49,918 nucleotides of DNA from an uncultured Clostridia bacterium (GTDB lineage: Bacteria; Bacillota; Clostridia; Oscillospirales; Ruminococcaceae). The notes below the pieces were generated by a model that made no database searches, was not told the DNA's origin, and worked only from the letters and a program-made list of their open reading frames with translations. Both the position numbers and the translations under genes were made by a program. The stretch lies in NCBI GenBank assembly GCA_947175385.1, contig CAMWMN010000005.1, forward strand, positions 1 to 49,918, written 5' to 3'. Of the stretch, positions 40,689 through 48,295 are shown in pieces. Every line of letters starts with the position of its first letter. The stretch's first letter is position 1.

Positions 40689-41278
40689 TGATCTTCCTCC
40701 GAGATTTCCAGCGGATTGCCATCGTATGTCATTTCCTCGTACTCCTCAAGGTCGATCTGGTCGGTGCTGCCGGGAATCGGTGGGAGATTTTCAAGACTTG
40801 ACAGCCCAAAGCACCGCAGAAAGTTATCCGTGGTTCGGTAAGCAATCGGTCGCCCCGGAACATCATTCAGCCGCCCGTGCTCCTCAAGGAGATTCCGCTC
40901 CACAAGGCTTCGCACAACGCCGCTGCTATCCACACCGCGAACCTGGTCTACAAAACCGCGCGTGACGGGCTGATTGTACGCGACAATCGCCAACACCTCC
41001 AGCGCGGCGGGCGACAACGGAGCTTGGCGGCGCGTTTCCATCGCGGTCTTGATATACCGCGCGAAATCGGGCTTGGTCATCATCTGAAAGCTCTCGCCGA
41101 GTTTCCCTATCGTGAACGCGCTCCCTTGCTCGTCATAACGCGCGTTCAGACGCTCCACAATACGCAAGACCGTTTCCTTTTCGATTTCACACGCTGCGGA
41201 GAGTTTATCCGCCTCGATCGGCTCTCCGCACGCGAAAAGCACCGCCTCAACCGCCGCCATTCCCTCGCTGAATTTCAC
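40685..41278 (-). CDS. scpB: Segregation and condensation protein B
   Basis: ScpB binds ScpA and SMC for chromosome condensation. Two winged-helix domains are visible (AAVEAVLFACGEPIEADKLSAACEIEKETVLRIVERLNARY..., and LSPAALEVLAIVAYNQPVTRGFVDQVRGVDSSGVVRSLVERNLLEEHGR), with an acidic C-terminal tail. At 197 residues it is normal. The start is GTG (the first M in the track is a GTG), after TAAGGGGGGACGGAGA. A multi-hairpin element ends 24 bp upstream. It overlaps the next gene by 4 bp. Confidence 0.95.
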   Translation of the reverse strand: MKFSEGMAAVEAVLFACGEPIEADKLSAACEIEKETVLRIVERLNARYDEQGSAFTIGKLGESFQMMTKPDFARYIKTAMETRRQAPLSPAALEVLAIVAYNQPVTRGFVDQVRGVDSSGVVRSLVERNLLEEHGRLNDVPGRPIAYRTTDNFLRCFGLSSLENLPPIPGSTDQIDLEEYEEMTYDGNPLEISEEDQ

Positions 41279-41302
41279 TCTCCGTCCCCCCTTATTTTAA
41301 TA

Positions 41303-41416
41303 GCAAATTGCGAACCGTACAGATGAAATTGGGCAAAGCCCAATTTCATCTGTACTAGCCGAGCGACCCGGCACACCGCTTCGCGGTATGCCGTGCCGCT
41401 CGCTTTCGCGATTTGC
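41303..41416 (-). repeat. Multi-hairpin leader element, copy 8 (scpB)
   Basis: Arms GCAAATTGCGAACCG / CTTTCGCGATTTGC enclose hairpin A (ACAGATGAAATTGGG and complement) and hairpin B (GGCA.ACCGC-ttc-GCGGT.TGCC). It is followed on the minus strand by TATTAAAATAAGG, which supplies the scpB ribosome site. Confidence 0.85.
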
Positions 41417-41478
41417 ACGAAACACCGAAACGCGGATTTATGTTATAACACTCTAAACGCGTTGTTATTGCGTTGCCT

Positions 41479-42210
41479 TTAATTATCATCATCTTCCTGC
41501 CAAATACGCGCCCTGTCCTCGGCGGTTGCAAGCCGCACGCTTGCGCCGTCTTCACTGATGATGATTCTGCCGTCCTTGGAAAGCTCCAACACCGCCAGAA
41601 ATATCGCTACCTTACGTGAGCGTGACATACCGTTATACAGCTCCGTCAGCGGAACTATGGTATTTTTCCGCAGACTCTTGAGGATACCCACAACGCCCGT
41701 GAACACTGTAACATAGCTCTTCTCCACCACGGGCGCGGCGGGCGGACGATTGTAACTCGCCTTTTTCCGCGAACGCTCCGCGACCGCGCCATACGCAAGC
41801 TGCAGCTCCTCGGGCTGATGTGTGCGGTGGTAAGTGCTGTCGATGTCCAACTCAACAGGGCTGCGAACGTAAATCGTATCGCCCTGCCAACGCTTTTTCA
41901 GCCGCGCCGCCATGGTCTTTGCCACGGCAAGCTCAATCAACGCGCCCTGAAGCTCCTTTTTGAGCTTCTCCGCTTCTTCCTTGGGCAACAGAGCCGCGGA
42001 TTTTATCAGAATCAGCCGCGCCGCCATATCCAGAAAGTCCGCAGTGACTTCGATATCCGCCTCGGTCATACGTTCGAGGTACAGCAAAAACTGATCGAGC
42101 AGTACGGTAATCTCAATGTCGTATATGTTCAGCTTGTGCTTCTGAATCAGCATCAGCAGCAAATCAAGCGGTCCCTCAAAGACATCGAGCTTGAAATTCA
42201 GCTCCGTCAT
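41479..42210 (-). CDS. scpA: Segregation and condensation protein A
   Basis: ScpA is the kleisin that joins the SMC heads. The N-terminal part (FKLDVFEGPLDLLLMLIQKHKLNIYDIEITVLLDQFLLYLERM) and C-terminal winged helix (IVPLTELYNGMSRSRKVAIFLAVLELSKDGRIII) are typical, as is the ScpB-binding middle. At 243 residues it is full length. The start is 1 bp after the stop of the M50-like gene, so the two are coupled. Confidence 0.95.
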   Translation of the reverse strand: MTELNFKLDVFEGPLDLLLMLIQKHKLNIYDIEITVLLDQFLLYLERMTEADIEVTADFLDMAARLILIKSAALLPKEEAEKLKKELQGALIELAVAKTMAARLKKRWQGDTIYVRSPVELDIDSTYHRTHQPEELQLAYGAVAERSRKKASYNRPPAAPVVEKSYVTVFTGVVGILKSLRKNTIVPLTELYNGMSRSRKVAIFLAVLELSKDGRIIISEDGASVRLATAEDRARIWQEDDDN

Positions 42211-42211
42211 A

Positions 42212-42898
42212 TCAACCGACGAATCCTGTTGCGAAATTCAGGAATCTCATAACCGCATCAGAGAGGTAGAACAGCGGTCCGTTAAGAACTCTTGAAATCA
42301 ACAGAACGAAAAATATGAAATTAATAATCTGCGCGTGGGTTTCAATCCAATAAGTGACGCGGTGCGGCAGAAACCATTGAATTATGCCGTAACCGTCAAA
42401 GCCGGGTATGGGCAGAATATTCAGCACAGCAAGAAACACGCTTATCTGCGCAGCACTTGCTAATCCGATGAACACCCACATCAGAGCCTCGGAAGCGGGC
42501 GCTGCACCAATAACGAGCTTCCCGATAAGCATCAATATATACCCCAGCACGACCAGTGATACGGGGCCGGTAAGCGAAATCAGTATCACTGCCTTTTTCT
42601 GCGAAACCTTGTGACAGCGCGCAGGGTTCACCGGCATGTACCTTGACCAACCGATGCAGCAAATGCACATACACAACGCGCCCAGCGGGTCGATGTGCGC
42701 CAAGGGATTCAGCGTCAGCATACCCGCTCTTTCGGCAGAGTCATCTCCCAGTTTTTTGGCAACCAATCCGCGGCAATAAGCGCGTAACGGAAAACACAGG
42801 AACAATACTACAAATGTAGAGAAAAAACTCAGAACAACCATCATTAATGGTTCTCTTCCGGCAAAAAAATCAAACAGATAAAGTAACGGTCCTTTCAA
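42212..42898 (-). CDS. Site-2 protease (M50)-like membrane protein without the HExxH motif
   Basis: The transmembrane layout, KKLGDDSAERAGMLTLNPLAHIDPLGAL and the second motif NILPIPGFDGYGI match M50 site-2 proteases that commonly precede scpA. Where the zinc motif HExxH should be, the protein reads FPLRAYCRGLVAKKLG (R-A-Y-C-R in place of H-E-Y-A-H). All three zinc-site residues of this motif are lost, so it is probably an inactive pseudoprotease. I use TTG 42898, after AAGGAGGTACATT, giving 228 residues; the track ATG upstream has no site. Confidence 0.82.
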   Translation of the reverse strand: MKGPLLYLFDFFAGREPLMMVVLSFFSTFVVLFLCFPLRAYCRGLVAKKLGDDSAERAGMLTLNPLAHIDPLGALCMCICCIGWSRYMPVNPARCHKVSQKKAVILISLTGPVSLVVLGYILMLIGKLVIGAAPASEALMWVFIGLASAAQISVFLAVLNILPIPGFDGYGIIQWFLPHRVTYWIETHAQIINFIFFVLLISRVLNGPLFYLSDAVMRFLNFATGFVG

Positions 42899-43020
42899 AA
42901 TGTACCTCCTTAAAATTTCTATTGTCATTTATCAAGAATACATTACTTTATATTATAACTCATTTTGTAATTTTTTTCAAGTGGTTAGCGGAAATTTTTT
43001 CAAAATCCGCGAAAAAACTA

Positions 43021-43049
43021 TTGACAAGCGGAATAAATTGATGTATAAT
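43021..43049 (+). promoter_or_regulatory. Promoter of the T-box/ilvA transcript
   Basis: TTGACA, 17 bp, TATAAT, both perfect. It is about 290 bp upstream of the ilvA start, leaving room for the T-box leader. The gap 42899-43340 holds this promoter, the leader and the terminator. Confidence 0.9.
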
Positions 43050-43055
43050 AAAGGT

Positions 43056-43312
43056 GTAAATGCTATGATGAGTGTGTTTTATACGCTGCGTCAAGACAGA
43101 CTTCGTTCAGAGAGCCGCCGGGTGGTGAAAGGCGGTCGGAGTTCCTTGGTGTAATCAACTCGGAGCAGGTTGTTTGAAAGCGGAAACGAATGCGTTTTCG
43201 CGACTAAAACGGCACGGAGCCTCACCGTTAAAGGAGGGTGCATTGACGGATGTACGAGCGAATTGCAAAAATTTCACCCTGTCCGTCGGATTATACTGCG
43301 GACGGGTTTTTT
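43056..43312 (+). promoter_or_regulatory. T-box leader, probably isoleucine-specific
   Basis: The leader has the conserved T-box run AGAGAGCCG...GGTGGTGAAAGG, then TGTAATCAACTCGGAGC, where ATC (Ile) is in the specifier position before the conserved GGAGC. A terminator (CCTGTCCG / CGGACGGG, then TTTTTT, 43278-43312) precedes ilvA. The antiterminator segment GGAGGGTGCATTGACGG can pair AGGGTG with CACCCT, but the usual TGGN that binds tRNA NCCA is not evident (TGCA instead). Regulation by uncharged tRNA-Ile is the inference. Confidence 0.8.
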
Positions 43313-43340
43313 ATTTCCTGTCCAAAACCCGGAGGTTATT

Positions 43341-44546
43341 ATGCTTACATTAGACATGATTTACAAGGCTCAGCACGTGCTGAAAGAGGTTATCCGTAGT
43401 ACCGACCTCATCAAAGCACCGAAAATCAATCCCCAAGCGGATGTTTACCTCAAAACCGAGAATTTGCAGATTACAGGCTCGTTTAAGGTTCGCGGCGCGT
43501 ATTACAAGATCTCCCAGCTCACCCCCGAGGAGCGCGAAAAGGGAGTAATCGCTTGCTCTGCGGGCAACCACGCTCAGGGAGTCGCTCTGGCGGCAACCAA
43601 GGCGGGTATCAAGTCGCTGATTTGCCTGCCGGACGGCGCACCGATTTCCAAGGTCGAGGCAACAAAGAGCTACGGCGCGGAAGTCTGCCTTGTTCCCGGA
43701 GTTTACGATGACGCGTACAATAAGGCATTGCAGCTCCGTGATGAGAAGGGATACACATTCATTCACCCGTTCGATGATGAAATGGTTATCGCGGGTCAGG
43801 GAACGATCGGTCTGGAGCTGCTCGAACAGCTCCCCGATGTGGACGCGGTTGTTGTTCCGATCGGCGGCGGCGGACTGATTTCGGGCGTGGCGTTCGCGAT
43901 AAAGTCGCTGAACCCGAAAATCAAGGTGTACGGAGTTCAGGCAGCGGGCGCGCCGTCTATGTATAACTCCATAAATGACGGTAAAATCGAGCGTCTGGAC
44001 AGCGTTTCCACCATCGCGGACGGAATCGCGGTCAAGGAGCCGGGCGAGAATACATTCAAGCTCGTTGATCAGTACGTGGACGGGGTTTATACCGTCACCG
44101 AGGACGAAATTTCCTGCGCGATCCTGTCGCTTATCGAACAGCACAAGCTGATTGCCGAGGGCGCGGGCGCAGTTCCCGTGGCGGCGGTTATGTTCAACAA
44201 AATCCCCGCCATAAAGGGGAAGAAAGTCGTGTGCCTTGTTTCAGGCGGAAATGTTGATGTTACGATTCTCAGCCGTGTGATTCGGCGCGGTCTGGTCAAG
44301 AGCGGACGCGCGTCTTTGCTGACTATCGAGCTTGTAGACAAGCCCGGTCAGCTTGTGGGAGTGTCCAAAATCATCGCGGATCTGGGCGGAAACGTCACGG
44401 GAGTTCACCACGAACGCGCCGATGAGGGCGAGAACATCAGCGGCTGTTTCTTGAGAATCCAGTTGGAAACGCGCAACTTTGAACATCTGGAGCAAATCAG
44501 AACGGCGTTGAAGGACGCAGGCTTCAAGGTAGTGGATAACGCGTAA
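43341..44546 (+). CDS. ilvA: Threonine dehydratase with C-terminal ACT domain
   Basis: IlvA deaminates threonine to 2-oxobutanoate, the first step of isoleucine synthesis. The PLP-binding Lys is in ITGSFKVRGAYYKI and the phosphate loop in GGGGLISGVAFA. A C-terminal ACT-like domain (about 325-401, LTIELVDKPGQLVGVSKIIADLGGNVTGVHH) suggests allosteric control. I start at ATG 43341 (CCGGAGGTTATT), giving 401 residues; the longer track ORF runs through the leader. It is under the Ile T-box and followed by ridA, which disposes of the enzyme's imine product. Confidence 0.94.
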   Translation: MLTLDMIYKAQHVLKEVIRSTDLIKAPKINPQADVYLKTENLQITGSFKVRGAYYKISQLTPEEREKGVIACSAGNHAQGVALAATKAGIKSLICLPDGAPISKVEATKSYGAEVCLVPGVYDDAYNKALQLRDEKGYTFIHPFDDEMVIAGQGTIGLELLEQLPDVDAVVVPIGGGGLISGVAFAIKSLNPKIKVYGVQAAGAPSMYNSINDGKIERLDSVSTIADGIAVKEPGENTFKLVDQYVDGVYTVTEDEISCAILSLIEQHKLIAEGAGAVPVAAVMFNKIPAIKGKKVVCLVSGGNVDVTILSRVIRRGLVKSGRASLLTIELVDKPGQLVGVSKIIADLGGNVTGVHHERADEGENISGCFLRIQLETRNFEHLEQIRTALKDAGFKVVDNA

Positions 44547-44566
44547 CGGCTTTTACGGAGGGTTGT

Positions 44567-45157
44567 ATGGAGCTTTCGGATTTGATTTCGGGCGGAAAAA
44601 ACTGCGTTGAGATTTTACCGCCCGACCCGCCTTGCGCCGCAATCAACGCGGAATATTTTCAAGCGGACGAATCGAGCAATTTCGGGCTGTTGATAAATCA
44701 AAGCGGCGGAGTAACCGCCGAGGGAGTTGTACGGCTGCTCGGAAGTACGCGCGATACCGATTTCCGCGACATCAATATGTTCAATATCAAGTTCGGCGGC
44801 AATGGGTATATTATTCTCGGCGATGATATTTTCGGCGGAATTTTCGCGCTGAACACCGGACTGCTCCCCGAATGTCCCGGAAACATCATCTATCTCTCCC
44901 CCGATACCCTTGAATTTGAGGATTTGGAAATCAAGCTTTCGGGGTTGTTCGAGTTCTTGGCAAACGGCGATATACGCGGATTTTACGGGCTTTTCTCGAA
45001 CGAATTGTTTACGAAGTGTACTGCAATGAACGTGGGATTTAATCAAGTGCTGTCATTTTATCCGCCGCAGTGGAGTAAGGAATTCCGTGAGGGGAATCCC
45101 GATGTTCGGGCGATTGACGTTTACGAGCATTACAAAATGATTTTCACACAGCAATAA
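44567..45157 (+). CDS. DUF2625 family protein
   Basis: The pattern GYIILGDDIFGGIFALN followed by GNIIYLSPDTLEFEDLEIKLSGLFEFLANGDIRGFYGLF and VLSFYPPQWSKE matches DUF2625 as I recall it. The function is unknown; related small proteins are often immunity- or SUKH-like in shape, but this is not established. It is 196 residues, soluble, and starts 20 bp after ilvA with an ACGGAGGGTTGT site, so it is in the ilvA-ridA operon. Confidence 0.8.
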   Translation: MELSDLISGGKNCVEILPPDPPCAAINAEYFQADESSNFGLLINQSGGVTAEGVVRLLGSTRDTDFRDINMFNIKFGGNGYIILGDDIFGGIFALNTGLLPECPGNIIYLSPDTLEFEDLEIKLSGLFEFLANGDIRGFYGLFSNELFTKCTAMNVGFNQVLSFYPPQWSKEFREGNPDVRAIDVYEHYKMIFTQQ

Positions 45158-45192
45158 TTTGCCGTCAAGGCAATTGAAAAGGAGATTTTAAT

Positions 45193-45564
45193 ATGAAAGA
45201 CATTCACACGGACAAAGCACCACAGGCTATCGGACCGTACACACAAGCGAAGATTTTCGGCAGCGCGGTGTTCACCTCGGGACAGATTCCGATTGACCCC
45301 GCAACAGGCAACCTTGTAGAGGGCGGAATCGAAGAGCAAACAAAGCGCGTCTGCGAGAACCTCAAGGCTGTTCTGGAGGCGGCGGGAACGTCCCTTGAAA
45401 AGGTAGTCAAGACCAACTGCTACCTGAAGGACATCGGCGATTTCGCGGCGTTTAACGCGGTTTACGCAGAGTACTTCACCGGCAAGCCCGCGCGTTCCTG
45501 CGTAGGCGGTCTGCAAATCCCCAAGGGCGCGCTCGTTGAGGTCGAGGTAATTGCGGAGATATGA
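45193..45564 (+). CDS. ridA: RidA family 2-iminobutanoate/2-iminopropanoate deaminase
   Basis: RidA hydrolyses reactive imine products of PLP enzymes such as threonine dehydratase. Conserved parts are APQAIGPYTQAKIFGSAVFTSGQIPIDP, the catalytic Arg in KPARSCVGG and the Glu in LVEVEVIAEI. The length of 123 residues is standard. Being transcribed with ilvA, its likely substrate here is 2-iminobutanoate. A terminator follows. Confidence 0.94.
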   Translation: MKDIHTDKAPQAIGPYTQAKIFGSAVFTSGQIPIDPATGNLVEGGIEEQTKRVCENLKAVLEAAGTSLEKVVKTNCYLKDIGDFAAFNAVYAEYFTGKPARSCVGGLQIPKGALVEVEVIAEI

Positions 45565-45585
45565 CATTTTAATGGATAATTTCGG

Positions 45586-45609
45586 TGCGCCGCTTACGCG
45601 GCGCATTTT
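45586..45609 (+). terminator. Terminator after ridA
   Basis: TGCGCCGC pairs with GCGGCGCA around TTAC and is followed by TTTTC. It ends the ilvA-ridA transcript before the CsoR promoter. Confidence 0.8.
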
Positions 45610-45630
45610 CAATTTATTTTGAAATATGTA

Positions 45631-45659
45631 TTGATAAATCCCGAATATTATGTTATAAT
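45631..45659 (+). promoter_or_regulatory. Promoter of the csoR-like operon
   Basis: TTGATA, 17 bp, TATAAT. The likely operator follows immediately, at about +5 to +20. Confidence 0.78.
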
Positions 45660-45663
45660 CAAT

Positions 45664-45684
45664 ATATCCCCAATAGGGGGATAT
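45664..45684. promoter_or_regulatory. CsoR-type operator candidate
   Basis: ATATCCCC-aata-GGGGGATAT is a G/C-tract palindrome of the kind bound by CsoR-family repressors. It sits just after the -10 box and before the csoR-like gene, so autorepression is the likely mode. Confidence 0.7.
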
Positions 45685-45696
45685 GGAGGTTACATT

Positions 45697-45966
45697 ATGG
45701 TGCATAAACACGAAAACACTAAAGCCGTGATAAACAGGCTTTCAAGGGCCATCGGACACCTTGAGGCAGTAAAGAAAATGGCGGAGGACGGCAGGGACTG
45801 CTCGGAGATTCTGATACAGCTTGCGGCGGTAAAATCGGCGATAAACAACACAGGCAAGCTCATTCTCAAAGACCATATTAATCATTGTATCGTTCACGCT
45901 GTTGAGAACAATGATAAAAAGGTTCTTGATGAGCTTGCCGAAGCAATCGACAAATTTGTAAAGTAA
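45697..45966 (+). CDS. csoR: CsoR-family metal-sensing repressor
   Basis: An all-helical 89-residue DUF156 protein. The metal ligands have the CsoR pattern: Cys in GRDCSEILIQLAAVKSAINNTGK, then His and Cys in DHINHCI (HxxxC). Copper or a reactive sulfur or aldehyde may be the signal; the residues favour copper-type or related binding but do not decide it. I start at ATG 45697 with GGAGGTTACATT; the longer ORF reads through the promoter. It heads an operon with a transporter and a methyltransferase. Confidence 0.88.
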   Translation: MVHKHENTKAVINRLSRAIGHLEAVKKMAEDGRDCSEILIQLAAVKSAINNTGKLILKDHINHCIVHAVENNDKKVLDELAEAIDKFVK

Positions 45967-45967
45967 A

Positions 45968-46068
45968 ATGAAACAAGGGAAATCCGTTTTTTCGCTGTTC
46001 TTGCTGCCGCTCTGTATGCGATAAGCTCGCCGTTTTCCAAGCTGCTGCTTGAAAAAATCCCGCCGACA
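45968..46068 (+). pseudogene. Frameshifted N-terminus of the DMT transporter
   Basis: The ATG at 45968, directly after the csoR stop, opens MKQGKSVF, then runs to a stop at 46020. Reading the other frame after the T6 run at 45987-45992 gives FAVLAAALYAISSPFSKLLLEKIPPTM, the expected first helix of the transporter. One missing T would explain this. It may be a true mutation, slippage, phase variation or a sequencing error. Confidence 0.7.
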
Positions 46069-46851
46069 ATGCTAGCCGCATTGCTCTATCTCGGCGCAGG
46101 AACAGGCTTGTTTATTGTCGGCATAATCCAAAGAAAAACCGGCATATCCAAAAAGGAGCTGCCGCTTACAAGAAAAGAACTGCCATTCATCATAGGAATG
46201 GTGGTGCTTGATATTGCCGCGCCTATTTTGCTGATGATCGGGCTTACAACGACCTCCGCCGCAAATGCCTCGTTGCTGAACAATTTTGAAATCGTTGCCA
46301 CAAGTCTGATTGCCTTGTTTATTTTTAAGGAAGCAATTTCAAAACGTCTTTGGATAGGAATCATTTTGGTTACGATTTCAAGCGCACTGCTTTCATTGGA
46401 GGACATTAATGTTTTTTCGTTTTCGTCAGGTTCGGTTTTTGTTCTGTTGGCGTGCGTTTGTTGGGGATTTGAAAACAACTGTACGCGAAATCTCTCATCA
46501 AAAAATCCGCTTGAAATTGTTGTAATAAAGGGATTCGGCTCGGGCATCGGCTCACTTGTCATTGCGACTGTGATCGGCGAGTTTTTGGTTAACCCGCTTT
46601 ACGATTTATTTGCGCTGCTGCTTGGATTTTCCGCATACGGACTTAGCATTTTCTTTTACATTTACGCGCAGCGTTATCTGGGAGCAGCAAAAACGGGCGC
46701 GTATTACGCGGTTTCGCCGTTTATCGGAACGCTGCTGTCCTTAGTGATATTCGGGGAAATTCCGCAAACGATATTTGTAATTGCTTTTGCGGTAATGATT
46801 ATGGGAACTTATTTTATCACAACAGACAATGGGAGGAAAAATAATGAGTAA
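46069..46851 (+). CDS. DMT superfamily (EamA) transporter, lacking its first helix in this frame
   Basis: A ten-helix drug/metabolite transporter with two EamA repeats (ILLMIGLTTTSAANASLLNNFEIVATSLIALFIFKEAIS; and AQRYLGAAKTGAYYAVSPFIGTLLSLVIFGEIP). The track ORF begins at the first ATG in this frame; the first helix is encoded upstream in another frame (see 45968). If the shift is real the protein may be non-functional. It lies after a CsoR regulator and its end overlaps the methyltransferase by 8 bp, so all three are one operon. The substrate is unknown. Confidence 0.8.
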   Translation: MLAALLYLGAGTGLFIVGIIQRKTGISKKELPLTRKELPFIIGMVVLDIAAPILLMIGLTTTSAANASLLNNFEIVATSLIALFIFKEAISKRLWIGIILVTISSALLSLEDINVFSFSSGSVFVLLACVCWGFENNCTRNLSSKNPLEIVVIKGFGSGIGSLVIATVIGEFLVNPLYDLFALLLGFSAYGLSIFFYIYAQRYLGAAKTGAYYAVSPFIGTLLSLVIFGEIPQTIFVIAFAVMIMGTYFITTDNGRKNNE

Positions 46852-47446
46852 GAAAAAGGATTTCAAATTCGACAAGAGAGCGGATAAATACGATGAAGAA
46901 TTTGAAGGGAAATTATCCGAGAAATTCTATAACTTGGTCACCGAAAATGTAATTCTCTCAGACGGCTTCAATGTACTCGATGCAGGCTGCGGCACAGGAA
47001 CGGTTTTAAGACGTCTTTCCGAAAAGTGCGAAATAAACTGCTTCGAAATTGACGTTGAGGAAAAGATGTTAGCTCAGGCGCATAAGAAATGCCCAGATAT
47101 GGATATCCGACTCTGCTCCTGCGACAAAACACCGTTCAACGACGGTTATTTCGATGTGATAGTCGCTTGTATGGCATATCACCATTTCCCCGATAAGGAT
47201 AAATTCGCCGCGGAGGCGGCCAGGCTGCTGAAACCAAACGGAACGCTTTACATAGCCGATCCGAAATTTCCTCTGCCCGTGCGAAAGCTGATGAATACCG
47301 CGCTGTCAATTCACAATGTCGCGGGAGAATTTTTCTCGGCAGACGAGATTTCCGCGAATTTCGCTCCATATGGATTTGAAAAAACAAGCACAAAATCTAA
47401 CGCGTATACGCAGATTGTTATTATGAGCAGAAAAGCTATGGTATGA
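46844..47446 (+). CDS. Class I SAM-dependent methyltransferase
   Basis: Motif I is FNVLDAGCGTGTVLRRLSEK, the acidic residue after strand 2 is in NCFEIDVEEKML, and motif IV-like CMAYHHFPDKDKFAAEAARLLKPNGTLYIADP follows, as in UbiE/Methyltransf_11 enzymes. I start at ATG 46844 after GGGAGGAAAAATA, within the transporter's end, giving 200 residues. The substrate is unknown. As the third gene of the csoR operon it may act on the metal- or small-molecule-related signal, but that is speculation. Confidence 0.85.
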   Translation: MSKKKDFKFDKRADKYDEEFEGKLSEKFYNLVTENVILSDGFNVLDAGCGTGTVLRRLSEKCEINCFEIDVEEKMLAQAHKKCPDMDIRLCSCDKTPFNDGYFDVIVACMAYHHFPDKDKFAAEAARLLKPNGTLYIADPKFPLPVRKLMNTALSIHNVAGEFFSADEISANFAPYGFEKTSTKSNAYTQIVIMSRKAMV

Positions 47447-47538
47447 CACGCATTTTGCCGTAGGCATAATTCGACATTGTTCTGCGAAAAATCCGCTCCG
47501 AAAGGCGAGCATTTATCGTATCGGGACTTTATTTTATG

Positions 47539-47577
47539 CGGTTCTCCCCATCAGGTCGATGGTGAGAACCGTTTTTT
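47539..47577 (+). terminator. Terminator after the methyltransferase
   Basis: CGGTTCTCcCCATC pairs with GATGGtGAGAACCG around a 5-nt loop and is followed by TTTTTT. It isolates the csoR operon from the regulon that follows. Confidence 0.88.
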
Positions 47578-47618
47578 ATACTGTCTGTTATATTACAGCA
47601 TATTTTTAATGCAAAAAT

Positions 47619-47687
47619 ACCTGTTATGCGATTTTTTATACCTGTTGTTAGAAATTCATTGAAAAAACCTCGATTTTGGGATATTAT
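47619..47687 (+). promoter_or_regulatory. LytTR-type site and promoter A
   Basis: Direct repeats ACCTGTTAT (47619) and ACCTGTTGT (47640) have 21-bp period, the usual layout for LytTR-domain regulators. TTGAAA begins 19 bp after the start of the second repeat, followed by 17 bp and TATTAT. The two downstream ORFs are a 15-residue peptide and a 155-residue protein. Confidence 0.8.
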
Positions 47688-47721
47688 TAACTCAACGATA
47701 AGGCAAATGGAGGTGATTAAA

Positions 47722-47769
47722 ATGACAATTTGGCAGTACTTTTTCTACATCATTTCGGGAGGAAGATAA
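47722..47769 (+). CDS. Short peptide ORF, 15 aa, under LytTR site A
   Basis: This ORF (MTIWQYFFYIISGGR) is too short for the track. Its ATG follows TGGAGGTGATTAAA, a near-perfect ribosome site. It is hydrophobic and aromatic with a Gly-Gly-Arg end. The stop TAA is directly followed by the GTG start of the next gene, whose ribosome site GGGAGGAAGA is formed by the Ser-Gly-Gly-Arg codons, so translation of the two should be coupled. It may be a signal peptide precursor, a leader peptide or a membrane-active peptide. Confidence 0.6.
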   Translation: MTIWQYFFYIISGGR

Positions 47770-48237
47770 GTGGAATTTCTTGAGGGTCAATTCTATACGG
47801 CGGAGAATCTCCTCTCATACCGTACAAGGGTTGTAAGCGGCGACCTTTATGATTTGCTTCGTTATGTGCGGAACAATTTGGATTCGCTGGAGCTGAAAGT
47901 AAATGGTAGGGTCATTCTGAGTATTTCGGAAAAATTCGTAGAAAGGAGCAAACAAATTTACGGCGTTGAGTTACTCATTCCGGTTGATAAGGAGTTTGAA
48001 AGTACCGGGCAATATGTTTATAAGCCGACTTTTAAGCTCGTTAACGCCGTATCATTTCGTTTTTACGACAATGGCAATGGATTTGACGAAGCGGAATTAA
48101 AGCTCTCCAACTATATAAAAGTTCATGATATGGATGCAGTAACCGGGGTATATTATGTTCTGCAAGGCGATGGTACTGACCGTTGCGGCACGGAATATTG
48201 GGATACGTATATTGCCGTAAACGAAAACATTGTTTGA
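47770..48237 (+). CDS. Hypothetical protein, 155 aa, possible DUF5085/GyrI-like
   Basis: A soluble protein starting at GTG with GGGAGGAAGATAA. Its layout, with strands after VELLIPVDKEFESTGQYVYKPTFKLVNAVSFRFYDN, a middle helix, then NYIKVHDMDAVTGVYYVLQGDGTDR, resembles the GyrI-like/DUF5085 type, but I cannot confirm it. No catalytic motif is seen. It is the second gene on the site A transcript and the likely effector of that promoter. Confidence 0.68.
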   Translation: MEFLEGQFYTAENLLSYRTRVVSGDLYDLLRYVRNNLDSLELKVNGRVILSISEKFVERSKQIYGVELLIPVDKEFESTGQYVYKPTFKLVNAVSFRFYDNGNGFDEAELKLSNYIKVHDMDAVTGVYYVLQGDGTDRCGTEYWDTYIAVNENIV

Positions 48238-48295
48238 CGACCTCAAGGGTGCTGCCGATATTGTCGGCGGCACTTTTCCATTTACAAAAGTATAT

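Noticed and set aside
1264-41416. The dispersed hairpin copies as a CRISPR array or rho-independent terminators
   Set aside because: Copies are scattered with no regular spacers, and they lie just before start codons and lack T-runs, so neither explanation fits.
43170-43340. Upstream extension of ilvA in the ORF track
   Set aside because: This stretch is the T-box leader and terminator; the ATG at 43341 has the ribosome site and matches the family start.
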